Assembly: GCF_000273375.1 (NCBI RefSeq)
Contig: NZ_CM001557.1
Location: forward strand, 319,793 to 383,792
Direction of reading: 5' to 3'
Source: Bartonella birtlesii IBS 325
GTDB lineage: Bacteria; Pseudomonadota; Alphaproteobacteria; Rhizobiales; Rhizobiaceae
DNA length: 64,000 nucleotides
Of this stretch, positions 9,133 through 17,456 are shown one piece after another. Position 1 is the first letter of the stretch. Every line of letters starts with the position of its first letter. The notes below the pieces were generated by a model. The model was not told the origin of the DNA. It saw only the letters and a program-made list of their open reading frames with translations, and did not search any database. A program made the position numbers and the translations under genes.

Positions 9133-10680
9133 ATGGATAGCAAGATTGTTCAACAGAATAATATTTTTCAGGATGATATTCTTATCGAAAAACATGGCAA
9201 TGGAAAATTTGAAGGTTTTCGTTTTTATGCCAACAAGACCAAAAATGATCAAGAAAAAGATGCACAAAACTCTATAGAGAATGAAAATTTGATTCTTGCT
9301 TTTTCCAAACGTGCAATGCGTTTTTCTGCTTGTGCTAATAAAGATTTTACCCTTAGTTCTGATGGAATTGTGCGCTGGATTGGCCAACCCGTAGGGCAAC
9401 TTGCTGCGGGGCAAGATTTTTTAAAACCCAAACTCATTGTCTTAGCAGATGCGCAATTAACCGGAGAAGCCCGCGATAGCGTAGTAAAACGCTTAGAACG
9501 TTTTGTGATCTTTCATTTCGAAACCACTCTACAACCACTCTTTGATTTACGCAATGCTGATAGTTTAACAGAGTCAATGAGCACTCTTGTCTCAAAATTG
9601 ATTCATTCTTTAGGAATTTTACCACGTCGAGAGGTCGCTGAAATCGTCAAAGGTCTGGACCAAGAATCACGTTCTGTCCTGCGGCGGCTAGGTGTACGTT
9701 TTGGGGCTTTTCATATCTATATCGCAGGAATGCTAAAACCAGCACCAGTCCAAGCTATTACACTGCTATGGAATCTTCAAAATGAGGGGCATGATCAAAC
9801 TGGTTCAGAAGAAATTTTTTCAGCATTATCTGCTGGCCGAACCTCGTTGGCTGTTGATCCTAGTTATAATCGGCAATTTTATCAGTTAGCGGGTTACAGA
9901 ATTTTAGGGCAGCGAGCTGTACGCATTGATATTTTGGAACGTCTTGCAAATCTCATCCGCCCCACACTTCATTGGAAACAAGGCAGCGAACCAAAGCCTG
10001 AAGGCACCTATGATGGAAAAAGTTTTTTTGTCACGCCAGCCATGATGTCGATTCTTGGAGCCAACGGAGCGGATATGGAAGAAATTCTCAAAGCACTTGG
10101 CTATCAATCGCATGCCATAAGCAGCGCTGCTCTTAAAAAACATCTCTTGGCACACGCCTCTACCCATAGCCGTACAGCACAAGATATTCCTGCAGCAGAA
10201 TGCGTTGGTGATCAATGGCAAACAATGCCAACCACCACACAAGAAGAAACAAGCGCTATTTCTCCTTATCTTGAAACACAATCCCATACCATAGATAATT
10301 TACCAGCAGCAGAGCCTGTTGGCGATTTTGCCAAGCAAAAACGCATTGCAGAAGAAGAAAAAATTGTTTTACTATGGCGCTATAACTACCAATTTCACCA
10401 TAATACACAAAAAAAGCGTGATAAATCTGGGCATAAATGGCAAAATAAACCGAAAAAAATTTTCAAAAAGGGGGAAGGTACAAGTGAAAAGAGCCCCCGA
10501 AGCGCCATATCACAAAGGAAAGATTCTTATAAGTTTAACAAACATCACACTAAACATGGAAACAATAAATCACTTCAAAGAGAAAAGCTCCCTAATCCTG
10601 ATTCACCTTTTGCAAAATTAGCGGCACTTCGTGATCAACTCACGAACAATAAAGACATAATTTCCTCCAAAGATCACTAA
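9133..10680 (+). CDS. C-terminal half of an MgpS-type helicase, helicase core absent
   Basis: A 515-residue frame. From about residue 50 it matches what I know of the C-terminal accessory region of the large alphaproteobacterial MgpS-like DEAD/DEAH helicases: FTLSSDGIVRWIGQPVGQL, VLADAQLTGEARDSV, EIVKGLDQESRSVLRR, GVRFGAFHIYIAGMLKPAP and VRVDILERLANLIRP-like text. No Walker A, DExH or motif VI is present, and full-length relatives are about twice this size. The tail from about residue 400 is rich in Lys/Asn/Gln and low in complexity. In related genera the full helicase is followed by an S4-domain gene, then fdxA and carD. Here the S4 gene is missing. The long intact frame argues that the fragment may still be expressed. 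Confidence 0.72.
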   Translation: MDSKIVQQNNIFQDDILIEKHGNGKFEGFRFYANKTKNDQEKDAQNSIENENLILAFSKRAMRFSACANKDFTLSSDGIVRWIGQPVGQLAAGQDFLKPKLIVLADAQLTGEARDSVVKRLERFVIFHFETTLQPLFDLRNADSLTESMSTLVSKLIHSLGILPRREVAEIVKGLDQESRSVLRRLGVRFGAFHIYIAGMLKPAPVQAITLLWNLQNEGHDQTGSEEIFSALSAGRTSLAVDPSYNRQFYQLAGYRILGQRAVRIDILERLANLIRPTLHWKQGSEPKPEGTYDGKSFFVTPAMMSILGANGADMEEILKALGYQSHAISSAALKKHLLAHASTHSRTAQDIPAAECVGDQWQTMPTTTQEETSAISPYLETQSHTIDNLPAAEPVGDFAKQKRIAEEEKIVLLWRYNYQFHHNTQKKRDKSGHKWQNKPKKIFKKGEGTSEKSPRSAISQRKDSYKFNKHHTKHGNNKSLQREKLPNPDSPFAKLAALRDQLTNNKDIISSKDH

Positions 10681-10700
10681 AATAAAAATGGAGTTCGATC

Positions 10701-11042
10701 TTGACCCACGTAGTAACCGACAACTGCATTCACTGCAAATATACGGATTGCGTTGAAGTCTGCCCCGTTGATTGTTTTTATGAAGGTGAAAACATGCTTG
10801 TCATTCACCCCGATGAATGCATCGATTGTGGTGTTTGTGTGCCAGAATGCCCAGCAGAAGCCATTCTCCCTGATACAGAACCAGGATTAGAAAAGTGGTT
10901 AGAACTTAATCTTCGTTATGCCCAAAAATGGCCCAATTTAACCGCAAAAAAAGACCCTCTACCTCAAGCAAAAGAAATGGATGGCGTTCCCAATAAATTA
11001 GAGAAGTATTTTTCAGAAAATCCAGGAAGCGGCGACGAATAA
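10701..11042 (+). CDS. fdxA: Seven-iron ferredoxin FdxA
   Basis: A 113-residue ferredoxin with [17 protein letters not shown] near the N-terminus and [12 protein letters not shown] about 30 residues later, the cysteine spacing of [3Fe-4S]/[4Fe-4S] ferredoxins of the FdxA type. The C-terminal extension with LRYAQKWPN is typical of the family. It carries electrons to unidentified partners. The start is TTG at 10701 with ATGGAG upstream, giving the conserved opening [11 protein letters not shown]. It lies 20 bases after the helicase remnant, so the two may be cotranscribed, and ahead of a hairpin terminator. Confidence 0.95.
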   Translation: MTHVVTDNCIHCKYTDCVEVCPVDCFYEGENMLVIHPDECIDCGVCVPECPAEAILPDTEPGLEKWLELNLRYAQKWPNLTAKKDPLPQAKEMDGVPNKLEKYFSENPGSGDE

Positions 11043-11180
11043 AGATACAAAGCGCACCACACATTTGCGAAAATTAAGAGCATTTTCTTCTAACCATAAA
11101 AATTCTTAAGCGAAATGATTGATTCTTTTGAATTTTGATGTTAATGTTCCTTTAATAAGATCATCTTTCTAAGTATTGTT

Positions 11181-11216
11181 CTTTGCTTTTTTTTAAAAAA
11201 AGCAAAGTATTTTTTG
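11181..11216 (+). terminator. Rho-independent terminator after fdxA
   Basis: CTTTGCTTTTTTT (11181-11193) is the exact reverse complement of AAAAAAAGCAAAG (11195-11207), followed by TATTTTTTG. It lies 140 bases beyond fdxA in a 306-base gap that otherwise holds only the carD leader. Confidence 0.65.
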
Positions 11217-11348
11217 TTGGATTTAAAAGTACTCAACTTTTATGCTCATTCAATTAGTGTAATATACTTGGTGAAAGAATATTCAACCCTCAGGTTTATA
11301 GCCTGTTTTCCGATATATTTGTTGGTCATAAAGGGAGTAAACTAAGAT

Positions 11349-11933
11349 ATGGCATCCCAACACGGAACATCCTCCAAGGCTAAAGGTTTTGCAACTTCTG
11401 AATATATTGTCTATCCAACCCATGGAGTAGGACAAATTATAGCAATTGAAGATCAAGAAGTTGCAGGACATAAATTAAAACTTTTCGTTATTCATTTTGC
11501 AAAAGATAAAATGGATGTTAAAGTCCCCATTGCAAAAGCTATATCCGTTGGAATGCGCAAATTATCTGCTGTTGATTCTGTTGAACGCGCATTAAAAGTC
11601 CTACACGGAAAAGCACGTGTTAAACGCACCATGTGGTCACGTCGTGCTCAAGAATATGATGCTAAAATCAATTCGGGAGATCTCATTTGTATCGCAGAAG
11701 TGGTGCGCGATCTTTTTCGCTCTAACCTACAGCCTGAACAATCTTACTCTGAACGTCAACTTTATACTGCTGCACTTGAAAGAATGGCCCGTGAGATTGC
11801 TGTTATTAATAGTCTTTCTGAAACGGAAGCTATCAATCTCATAGAGATGCATCTCTCAAACAAACCAAAGCGTGAATTTAAAACAAAAAGAGATGAAGCA
11901 ACCACAAATGACGAAGCTGTTTGTGCTGCATAA
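11349..11933 (+). CDS. carD: CarD/CdnL family RNA-polymerase-binding regulator
   Basis: A 194-residue protein with the N-terminal Tudor-like RNA polymerase interaction domain (YIVYPTHGVGQIIAIEDQEV, then LFVIHFAKDKMDVKVPI) and a helical DNA-contacting C-terminal domain containing MWSRRAQEYDAKINSGD and YSERQLYTAALERMARE. CarD/CdnL proteins stabilise open complexes at rRNA and growth-related promoters. The start ATG is preceded by AAGGGAG about ten bases away. The last about 25 residues are charged and variable. It is followed by a clear terminator. Confidence 0.93.
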   Translation: MASQHGTSSKAKGFATSEYIVYPTHGVGQIIAIEDQEVAGHKLKLFVIHFAKDKMDVKVPIAKAISVGMRKLSAVDSVERALKVLHGKARVKRTMWSRRAQEYDAKINSGDLICIAEVVRDLFRSNLQPEQSYSERQLYTAALERMAREIAVINSLSETEAINLIEMHLSNKPKREFKTKRDEATTNDEAVCAA

Positions 11934-11946
11934 TAAAATACTTTTC

Positions 11947-11985
11947 CATAAAATAAAATCGGCAACATGTCGGTTTTATTTTATG
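11947..11985 (+). terminator. Terminator after carD
   Basis: CATAAAATAAAATCG (11947-11961) pairs with CGGTTTTATTTTATG (11971-11985) with one mismatch, a long AT-rich stem 13 bases after the carD stop. The right arm supplies the T-rich tract. Confidence 0.65.
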
Positions 11986-12006
11986 CTATCAGGCTTTTTG
12001 TGAAAA

Positions 12007-12037
12007 AAATATTTGGTAAAAATTTCACCAAATATTT
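12007..12037. repeat. Second hairpin in the carD-rpmF gap
   Basis: AAATATTTGGT (12007-12017) and ACCAAATATTT (12027-12037) form a perfect 11-bp stem. No T-run follows. The rest of the gap 11934-12430 shows no gene or recognisable element. Confidence 0.45.
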
Positions 12038-12430
12038 CCACCTTAATGTTACGTGATCGAAATAAGTACAGTCTAAGTATTATTGCAATTTTATGCTTCC
12101 AAGAAAAGATTGATATCTTATCATCTTATGTCTTCAACCTCTTTATTACAAAAAGAGTTTTCTAAAAGACTTACTTACTAACTACGAAAGAAGAGTATTT
12201 CACGACATTCTCTCAACAAACGATACAGCACAGACAAAGCATAGAGAAGAGATCAACTTATCTCTCAAGATAACAAGACAATCTCACTTCACCACACGAG
12301 AAGAAAACTTTGCATTTCAACATTTCCATGAAGAAAAATAAGTAAAAATCACACAGGAATCGCGTACATGCTCACGCCCAAATGCATATATTAAAAAGAG
12401 ACCTTATCACTTCATAAAAAGAGAAAATAC

Positions 12431-12610
12431 TCAATCTTTAGGCGCTAAAACAACACGCCCGCGATACATCCCTGTTTTTAAATCAATATGATGAGGGCGA
12501 CGCAATTCACCAGAATTTTTATCCTCGATATAAGTTGGCACCTTAAGGGCATCAGCCGAACGGCGCATACCCCGCTTCGATGGAGAGGTTTTTCGTTTAG
12601 GTACAGCCAT
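12431..12610 (-). CDS. rpmF: 50S ribosomal protein L32
   Basis: A 59-residue protein beginning [18 protein letters not shown], the canonical N-terminus of bacterial L32, and ending with [17 protein letters not shown]32 is a small zinc-ribbon-related component of the large ribosomal subunit; the Cys ligands are absent here, as in many alphaproteobacteria. The longer in-frame ORF upstream is not protein-like, so the start is the ATG at 12610 with GGAGTA upstream. Its leader contains a hairpin with a T-run (separate entry), consistent with attenuation or autoregulation. Confidence 0.97.
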   Translation of the reverse strand: MAVPKRKTSPSKRGMRRSADALKVPTYIEDKNSGELRRPHHIDLKTGMYRGRVVLAPKD

Positions 12611-12639
12611 AAAGAGATACTCCAAATCCATTAAAACAG

Positions 12640-12671
12640 AAAAAGCAATGTCAAAAATGACAATGCTTTTT
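12640..12671 (-). promoter_or_regulatory. Attenuator-like hairpin in the rpmF leader
   Basis: AAAAAGCAATGTCA (12640-12653) and TGACAATGCTTTTT (12658-12671) pair at 13 of 14 positions around an AAAA loop. On the rpmF strand the hairpin is followed by TTTTTCTGTTTT, 30 bases before the start codon. This resembles an intrinsic terminator placed inside the leader. Confidence 0.5.
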
Positions 12672-12820
12672 AAAAACACCATGAAATCTGAAACCTTTAT
12701 ACACTGATTAAACAAAAGAGGCAATGTCAAAATGATAATACTCTTATCACAATTACAAAATTGATATTAGAAGAGACAATAGCATGCCCCCAAACTTGAG
12801 AGTTTTATACATTGATTAAA
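12645..12820. repeat. Decayed tandem duplication of the rpmF leader region
   Basis: Two blocks occur in the same order twice. GCAATGTCAAAAATGA at about 12645 recurs as GCAATGTCAAAATGA at about 12723. TTTATACACTGATTAAA (12696-12712) recurs as TTTATACATTGATTAAA (12804-12820). The spacing differs (about 78 and 108 bases), so the copies have diverged by indels. This lies in the 405-base gap 12611-13015. Confidence 0.55.
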
Positions 12821-13015
12821 AACCTTTAATTGAGTCTTTTACACAATTTTTGTTTGGCTTTAGCAGAGACTCTCGCATAAAGTGGCCATAAGAAGTAAAA
12901 GGGCAATTGATTTTTTCATAAATTTTGAAGCAAATTGATTTAAAAAAACAAGAAAAAGCAACAGCCTTTTTTGTAAATGCCAAGATTTTATTTTGCCAAA
13001 CCAAAGGAAGCAAGA

Positions 13016-13918
13016 ATGCACGAATTTACTACCCTTCTTGCAAAACACGGCCAAAGTGTTGAAAATCGGCTTAACACACTGCTTAGTAGTCAACCACAAA
13101 ATGGTGAAATTTCCCGCCCTGAGATGTTGATTAAAGCCATGCGTTATGGTGTATTGAATGGCGGAAAACGCCTACGTCCTTTTCTTGTACTTCAAAGCAG
13201 TGCCCTTTTTGATATCCCTGCAGAAAACGTTCTCGATGTTGCCTGTGCTTTAGAGTGTGTTCACTGTTATTCCCTTATTCATGATGATCTCCCCGCCATG
13301 GATAACGACATACTTCGCCGTGGCAAGCCCACCCTCCACAAAGCATTCGATGAAGCAACAGCAATTCTGGCAGGCAATGCCCTTTTGACATTTGCCTTTG
13401 AAACCATTGCCCATAAAGCCTGTACACTTTCTTTTGACACAAAAATAAAGCTAATCACAGCACTTGCACAAGCATCAGGACTTGGTGGTATGATAGGCGG
13501 TCAGATGCTTGACATTGAAGCAGAAAAAAAATTGCAAAAAAGCAAAGATATTATCACACTACAACGCATGAAAACAGCTGCTCTTATAAGCTTTGCTTGC
13601 CAAGCAGGAGCACTCATCGCCAATGCTTCGAAAGAATTAACAGAAAAACTTGCTACTTTTGGAACTTATCTTGGTTTAGCCTTTCAATTAACGGATGATC
13701 TTCTTGATTTCACCACCAGCAGCGAAGTTCTTGGCAAAACCGCTGGTAAAGATGAATCCGCGCAAAAAGCCACTTTTGTTCGTCTTTATGGCATTGAAGA
13801 AACACAAAAAAAACGAGATGAATTCATTGCTAAAGCAGAAACACTTCTACTCCCTTTTGGTGCCAAAGCAAAACCACTCCTACACGCTGCCCATTTTAGT
13901 GCAACACGTAAAAATTAA
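13016..13918 (+). CDS. ispA: Farnesyl/geranyl diphosphate synthase
   Basis: A 300-residue class I trans-prenyltransferase. It has GGKRLRPFLVLQS, the first aspartate-rich motif HDDLPAMDNDILRRGKPT, GGMIGGQMLDIEAE, and the second motif FQLTDDLLDFT followed by LGKTAGKDE. It condenses isopentenyl diphosphate with allylic diphosphates to give the C15 precursor of ubiquinone and bactoprenol. ATG at 13016 is preferred, since AAGGAAG lies six bases ahead; an upstream in-frame ATG at 12977 would add 13 atypical residues. It converges with ispG, which acts earlier in the same pathway. Confidence 0.93.
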   Translation: MHEFTTLLAKHGQSVENRLNTLLSSQPQNGEISRPEMLIKAMRYGVLNGGKRLRPFLVLQSSALFDIPAENVLDVACALECVHCYSLIHDDLPAMDNDILRRGKPTLHKAFDEATAILAGNALLTFAFETIAHKACTLSFDTKIKLITALAQASGLGGMIGGQMLDIEAEKKLQKSKDIITLQRMKTAALISFACQAGALIANASKELTEKLATFGTYLGLAFQLTDDLLDFTTSSEVLGKTAGKDESAQKATFVRLYGIEETQKKRDEFIAKAETLLLPFGAKAKPLLHAAHFSATRKN

Positions 13919-14033
13919 CGCCTCCATAAACCCTCACACATATCATAAACAAAACATAAGAGTGATAACAGGCAAAAATGAAAACCCACCAGCAATAGAA
14001 TATATAAAGCTTTTTTTATTTCAGTTTATAGAA

Positions 14034-15287
14034 CTAATTTTTTCCAGTTTGCCCAAAGCGTGTATGAATATAATCATTCAAAATTGTTTCAAACTCTTCA
14101 GCAATGTGATCACCGCGCAAAATTTTTACCTTTTTTCCTTCGATAAAAACAGGTGCTGCTGGACTCTCACCCACCCCGGGTAATGAAATGCCAATATCAG
14201 CATGTTTTGATTCTCCCGGTCCATTAACGATACAACCCATCACAGCAACCTTTAAACTTTCAACACCAGGATATTTTTCACGCCAGACAGGCATATTTTT
14301 GTGCAAATCCGCTTCAATTTTTTGCGCCAATTGCTGAAACACTGTCGAGGTTGTGCGACCACATCCAGGGCAAGCAGCAACAACAGGCAAAAATTGCTGA
14401 AACCCCATCACTTGCAAAAGCTCTTGCCCCACCTTTACTTCTCGTGTCCGATCTCCACCAGGTTCAGGCGTTAAGGAAATACGAATGGTATCGCCAATTC
14501 CTTGTTGTAACAAAATTCCCAAAGCCACAGCAGAAGCAACAACACCCTTTGTTCCCATTCCTGCTTCGGTCAATCCCAAATGGAGCGCATAATCACAACG
14601 CCCTGCCAAACTGCTATAAACAGCAATAAGATCTTGCACATCACTCACCTTAGCAGAAAGAATAATTTTATCACGCTCCAACCCAAGCTCTTCCGCAAAA
14701 GCAGCTGAAAGCAAAGCCGACTGAACAACCGTTTCCCGCATAACTTCAGCAACAGATAAAGGATTTTCCTGCTTTGCATTTTCATCCATAAGCCGTGTCA
14801 ACAACACATTATCAAGAGATCCCCAATTCACACCAATGCGAATAGCTTTACCATACCGACAAGCGATTTCGATAATTTCTGCAAACTGGCGATCCTTTTT
14901 TGCACCAAAACCGACATTACCAGGATTAATTCGATATTTTGCCAGCGCCTGTGCACAAGCAGGATGTTCTGATAAAAGCTTATGTCCAATATAATGAAAA
15001 TCCCCCACCAATGGTATAAAAAAGCCTAATCGCTCCAATCGCTCACGTATTTTAGGCACAGCAGCAGCAGCTTCATCACGATCAACAGTGATGCGCACCA
15101 ATCGGGAACCAGCTTGCCAAAGAGCTGCAACTTGTGCAACGGTTGCATCAATATCAGCAGTATCAGTATTGGTCATTGACTGCACAACAATCGGATGATG
15201 ACCACCAACCATCACATCACCAACTGCAACTCCAACAGACCAGCGACGTTCAAGAGGTTTAGATAAAAAATACGCTGTGTTCATCAA
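14034..15287 (-). CDS. ispG: 4-hydroxy-3-methylbut-2-en-1-yl diphosphate synthase
   Basis: A 417-residue protein with the barrel domain opening [20 protein letters not shown], the segment [13 protein letters not shown], and the C-terminal [4Fe-4S] ligand region [13 protein letters not shown] with [17 protein letters not shown]. IspG reduces methylerythritol cyclodiphosphate in the penultimate step of the non-mevalonate isoprenoid pathway. Length and both cysteine motifs are complete. The 115 bases between ispG and the convergent ispA have no clear terminator. Confidence 0.96.
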   Translation of the reverse strand: MMNTAYFLSKPLERRWSVGVAVGDVMVGGHHPIVVQSMTNTDTADIDATVAQVAALWQAGSRLVRITVDRDEAAAAVPKIRERLERLGFFIPLVGDFHYIGHKLLSEHPACAQALAKYRINPGNVGFGAKKDRQFAEIIEIACRYGKAIRIGVNWGSLDNVLLTRLMDENAKQENPLSVAEVMRETVVQSALLSAAFAEELGLERDKIILSAKVSDVQDLIAVYSSLAGRCDYALHLGLTEAGMGTKGVVASAVALGILLQQGIGDTIRISLTPEPGGDRTREVKVGQELLQVMGFQQFLPVVAACPGCGRTTSTVFQQLAQKIEADLHKNMPVWREKYPGVESLKVAVMGCIVNGPGESKHADIGISLPGVGESPAAPVFIEGKKVKILRGDHIAEEFETILNDYIHTRFGQTGKN

Positions 15288-15798
15288 GTCCTCAAATTTT
15301 CAAAATCTAGCACTTATCGACTATCATTTCATTGACTCATCTCTGTCCCCTTAAGGATGAAAATTCCTTCAAATTGCCAATCTCTTTACGGATGAGGCTT
15401 TCTCAAGATGCTCTCATCTTATTCATCACTTCTGTGATTTATTTGAGCTGTCTATTCACTTCATGGAATCATTGGATAAGCCTTATCCTAAATATCCCGT
15501 TTAATTTTACACTTTTACACCGGGTTTATTCAAAAGAAAACTGAAATGAGACAAAGGACAAGTCTGTATGCTTATCACACCTTCCCCCTTAAAAGATAAT
15601 TTTTTACAGCATGACAAATAATGCTTATGGCAATATAATGTAAAAGACACCGTTTCATTCAATCAAAGCATTTGTCTTTTTACATCAGCGACAAAGAGCG
15701 CCATTAATGCAACCTTTCAATTTCCAAACCGTTATAGCAAAGCCCCACACACAATTCCAATTCTTATAAAACAATATCATACATGAAGGAGTCAACAA
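15288..15798. other. Intergenic region upstream of ispG and of the DUF883-like gene
   Basis: No convincing gene. A 70-codon frame at 15332-15544 has no Shine-Dalgarno sequence and no recognisable domain. The stretch CCTTAAAAGATAATTTTTTACAG near 15587 is similar to CCTAAAAGATAATATTTTACA near 16310, on the other side of the small gene, which may be a repeat. Promoters for both flanking genes must lie here but could not be fixed. Confidence 0.4.
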
Positions 15799-16086
15799 AT
15801 GTATCTATTTTCAACCCACGCCAAAAATGCTAAAATTAAGAAACGCATTGCAAAATTAAAAAGTGAACTTATCCCTGTCAGCCAATGGGGCTCCTCTCAT
15901 AATGACAGCTTTGAAAATATCTCTGATATGCTTAACACATGGAAACAAAAAGGCCGTCACGCGCTTTACCACCTCAATGAGCACGCCACAGAATTGAAGA
16001 AAAAAGTAAAAGAACACCCTAAAACAACCTTCGCCTTAGCTGCTGGATTAGCTTTAGCTGGTTTTTTGCTGGTACGCAAAAACTAA
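15799..16086 (+). CDS. Small DUF883/ElaB-like membrane-anchored protein
   Basis: A 95-residue protein. The middle (residues 35-70) is helical and charged with ELKKKVKEHPKTTFALAAG, and the C-terminus is a single glycine/alanine-rich transmembrane helix ending LAGFLLVRKN. This layout (amphipathic helix, HPKTT-like turn, C-terminal membrane anchor) matches the ElaB/YqjD/DUF883 family, whose E. coli members tether ribosomes to the membrane in stationary phase. Function here is inferred from layout only. AAGGAG precedes the ATG at a good distance. It is a single gene between two AT-rich gaps. Confidence 0.7.
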   Translation: MYLFSTHAKNAKIKKRIAKLKSELIPVSQWGSSHNDSFENISDMLNTWKQKGRHALYHLNEHATELKKKVKEHPKTTFALAAGLALAGFLLVRKN

Positions 16087-16448
16087 CCAGAAAACCAGTT
16101 TTTTTAACGTATCCCCGCCCCTTTTAATGCCTGTTTTATATCGGGCATTTTCCTCTATTTTAAAAACCATAACGTTAAAAAACGTGATAAATCACCATAA
16201 TCATCTCGATAAAATCACATCGCACCCTAACGGATGAGGGATCTCCCACACCACCAATCTGATGACAGATCGCTTTTTTCGAGCAGATGAAAAAGCTTAT
16301 ATCAGCACCCTAAAAGATAATATTTTACAATAGTGCAGCTACCAGCTTAAAGAGATGTATCATGATAAACCAAACAAAATCCTCTAAAGTGAATATCCAC
16401 TTGCTATAAGAAAAAGGTATAAAGAGCAAACTCAAAAAACCCAAAATT
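16087..16448. other. Intergenic region with a weak terminator
   Basis: AAAAACT and AGTTTTTTT (about 16078-16102) flank the end of the DUF883-like gene and may form a weak AT-rich terminator. No gene is visible. A short block near 16310 resembles one near 15587. Confidence 0.35.
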
Positions 16449-17456
16449 CTACCCTCCAGAGTCGGCACGCTGTGAAGTATCTACATATGTAACAACAGAC
16501 ATACCAGGAATGAGCTTTTCAACCCCTTCCTGTCCAGGATCTATTGCAATACGCACTGAAATACGTTGGGCAATTTTAATAAAATTGCCCATTGTTGTAT
16601 CTGTTTTTAACAAAGAAAATTCTGAACCTGTTGCAGGCGCGAATCGAACCACACGCCCTTTTAATTTCTTATTGTTCAATGCATCAACAGAAAAAATAAC
16701 CGGTTGCCCAACACGCATTTGAAAAAGCTGTGTTTCCTTGTAATTGGCAATAATCCAAATATCATCAGAAATGACAGAGACCAATTGCGTACCAGGCAAA
16801 ACATATTGCCCTACCCGCGCACCAACCAGCCCAACATACCCTGTTTTAGGAGATAAAATCTTGGTATGATCCAGATTAAGTTTAGCCAATTCAACACTAA
16901 CCTTTGCGCTCGCCACCTCTGACTGTAAACTTTGTCGTTCAAGATCCAACTGCTTTTGCAATTGGCGTTTTGTTTCAAGCGCCGCCAACAATTGTGGGAG
17001 AGGGCGAAAAACAGAACTGGAAGTATCAGTAAAACTCAGCTTTTTGTTTTCAGGAAGAACATTGGAAAATGCTTTTGAGCGCGCTAATTCTGCTTCTGCA
17101 GCATTAACTTCTCCCTGTAAAATCTGAGCTTGCAACACAACACTTGCAAGTTTTGCATTTTTTGAATCAAGAACAGCCTGTGCTCGTGCCAACTGTTGGC
17201 GAAACAAGGCATCATCGAGTTCAAACAAGAGCATTCCCTTTTCAACGCGTTGATAATCTTGCACATAAATTCGTGAAACCACACCTGAAATTTGTGAACT
17301 AACCAAAGTCACATTGCCTTTAATGGAAGCATTATCGGTTATTTGAATGGTACTAACAAAAGGAGGCAACCTCCACGCCCATAAAATCAGCAAAATACCA
17401 GTAATACCTGCAAGGAATGCAATAAGCGTTGCTCTCGATCGTAATGCTTTTATCAC
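16449..17456 (-). CDS. HlyD/EmrA-type periplasmic adaptor of an efflux pump
   Basis: About 335 residues. A single N-terminal membrane helix (LIAFLAGITGILLILWAW) is followed by the lipoyl-like half-motif ISGVVSRIYVQDYQRVEKG, a long coiled coil (about residues 85-185), and the second lipoyl half with AKLNLDHTKILSPKTGYVG. The beta-barrel domain ends with GMSVVTYVDTS. This is the membrane-fusion layout of EmrA. GTG at 17456 is chosen because AAGGGG lies eight bases ahead and the codon overlaps the stop of the upstream MFS gene (GTGA). That MFS gene is frameshifted, so this adaptor may have lost its partner. Confidence 0.82.
   Translation of the reverse strand: MIKALRSRATLIAFLAGITGILLILWAWRLPPFVSTIQITDNASIKGNVTLVSSQISGVVSRIYVQDYQRVEKGMLLFELDDALFRQQLARAQAVLDSKNAKLASVVLQAQILQGEVNAAEAELARSKAFSNVLPENKKLSFTDTSSSVFRPLPQLLAALETKRQLQKQLDLERQSLQSEVASAKVSVELAKLNLDHTKILSPKTGYVGLVGARVGQYVLPGTQLVSVISDDIWIIANYKETQLFQMRVGQPVIFSVDALNNKKLKGRVVRFAPATGSEFSLLKTDTTMGNFIKIAQRISVRIAIDPGQEGVEKLIPGMSVVTYVDTSQRADSGG

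Noticed and set aside
15332-15544. 70-codon hydrophobic frame between ispG and the DUF883-like gene
   Set aside because: No Shine-Dalgarno and no family resemblance; probably chance.
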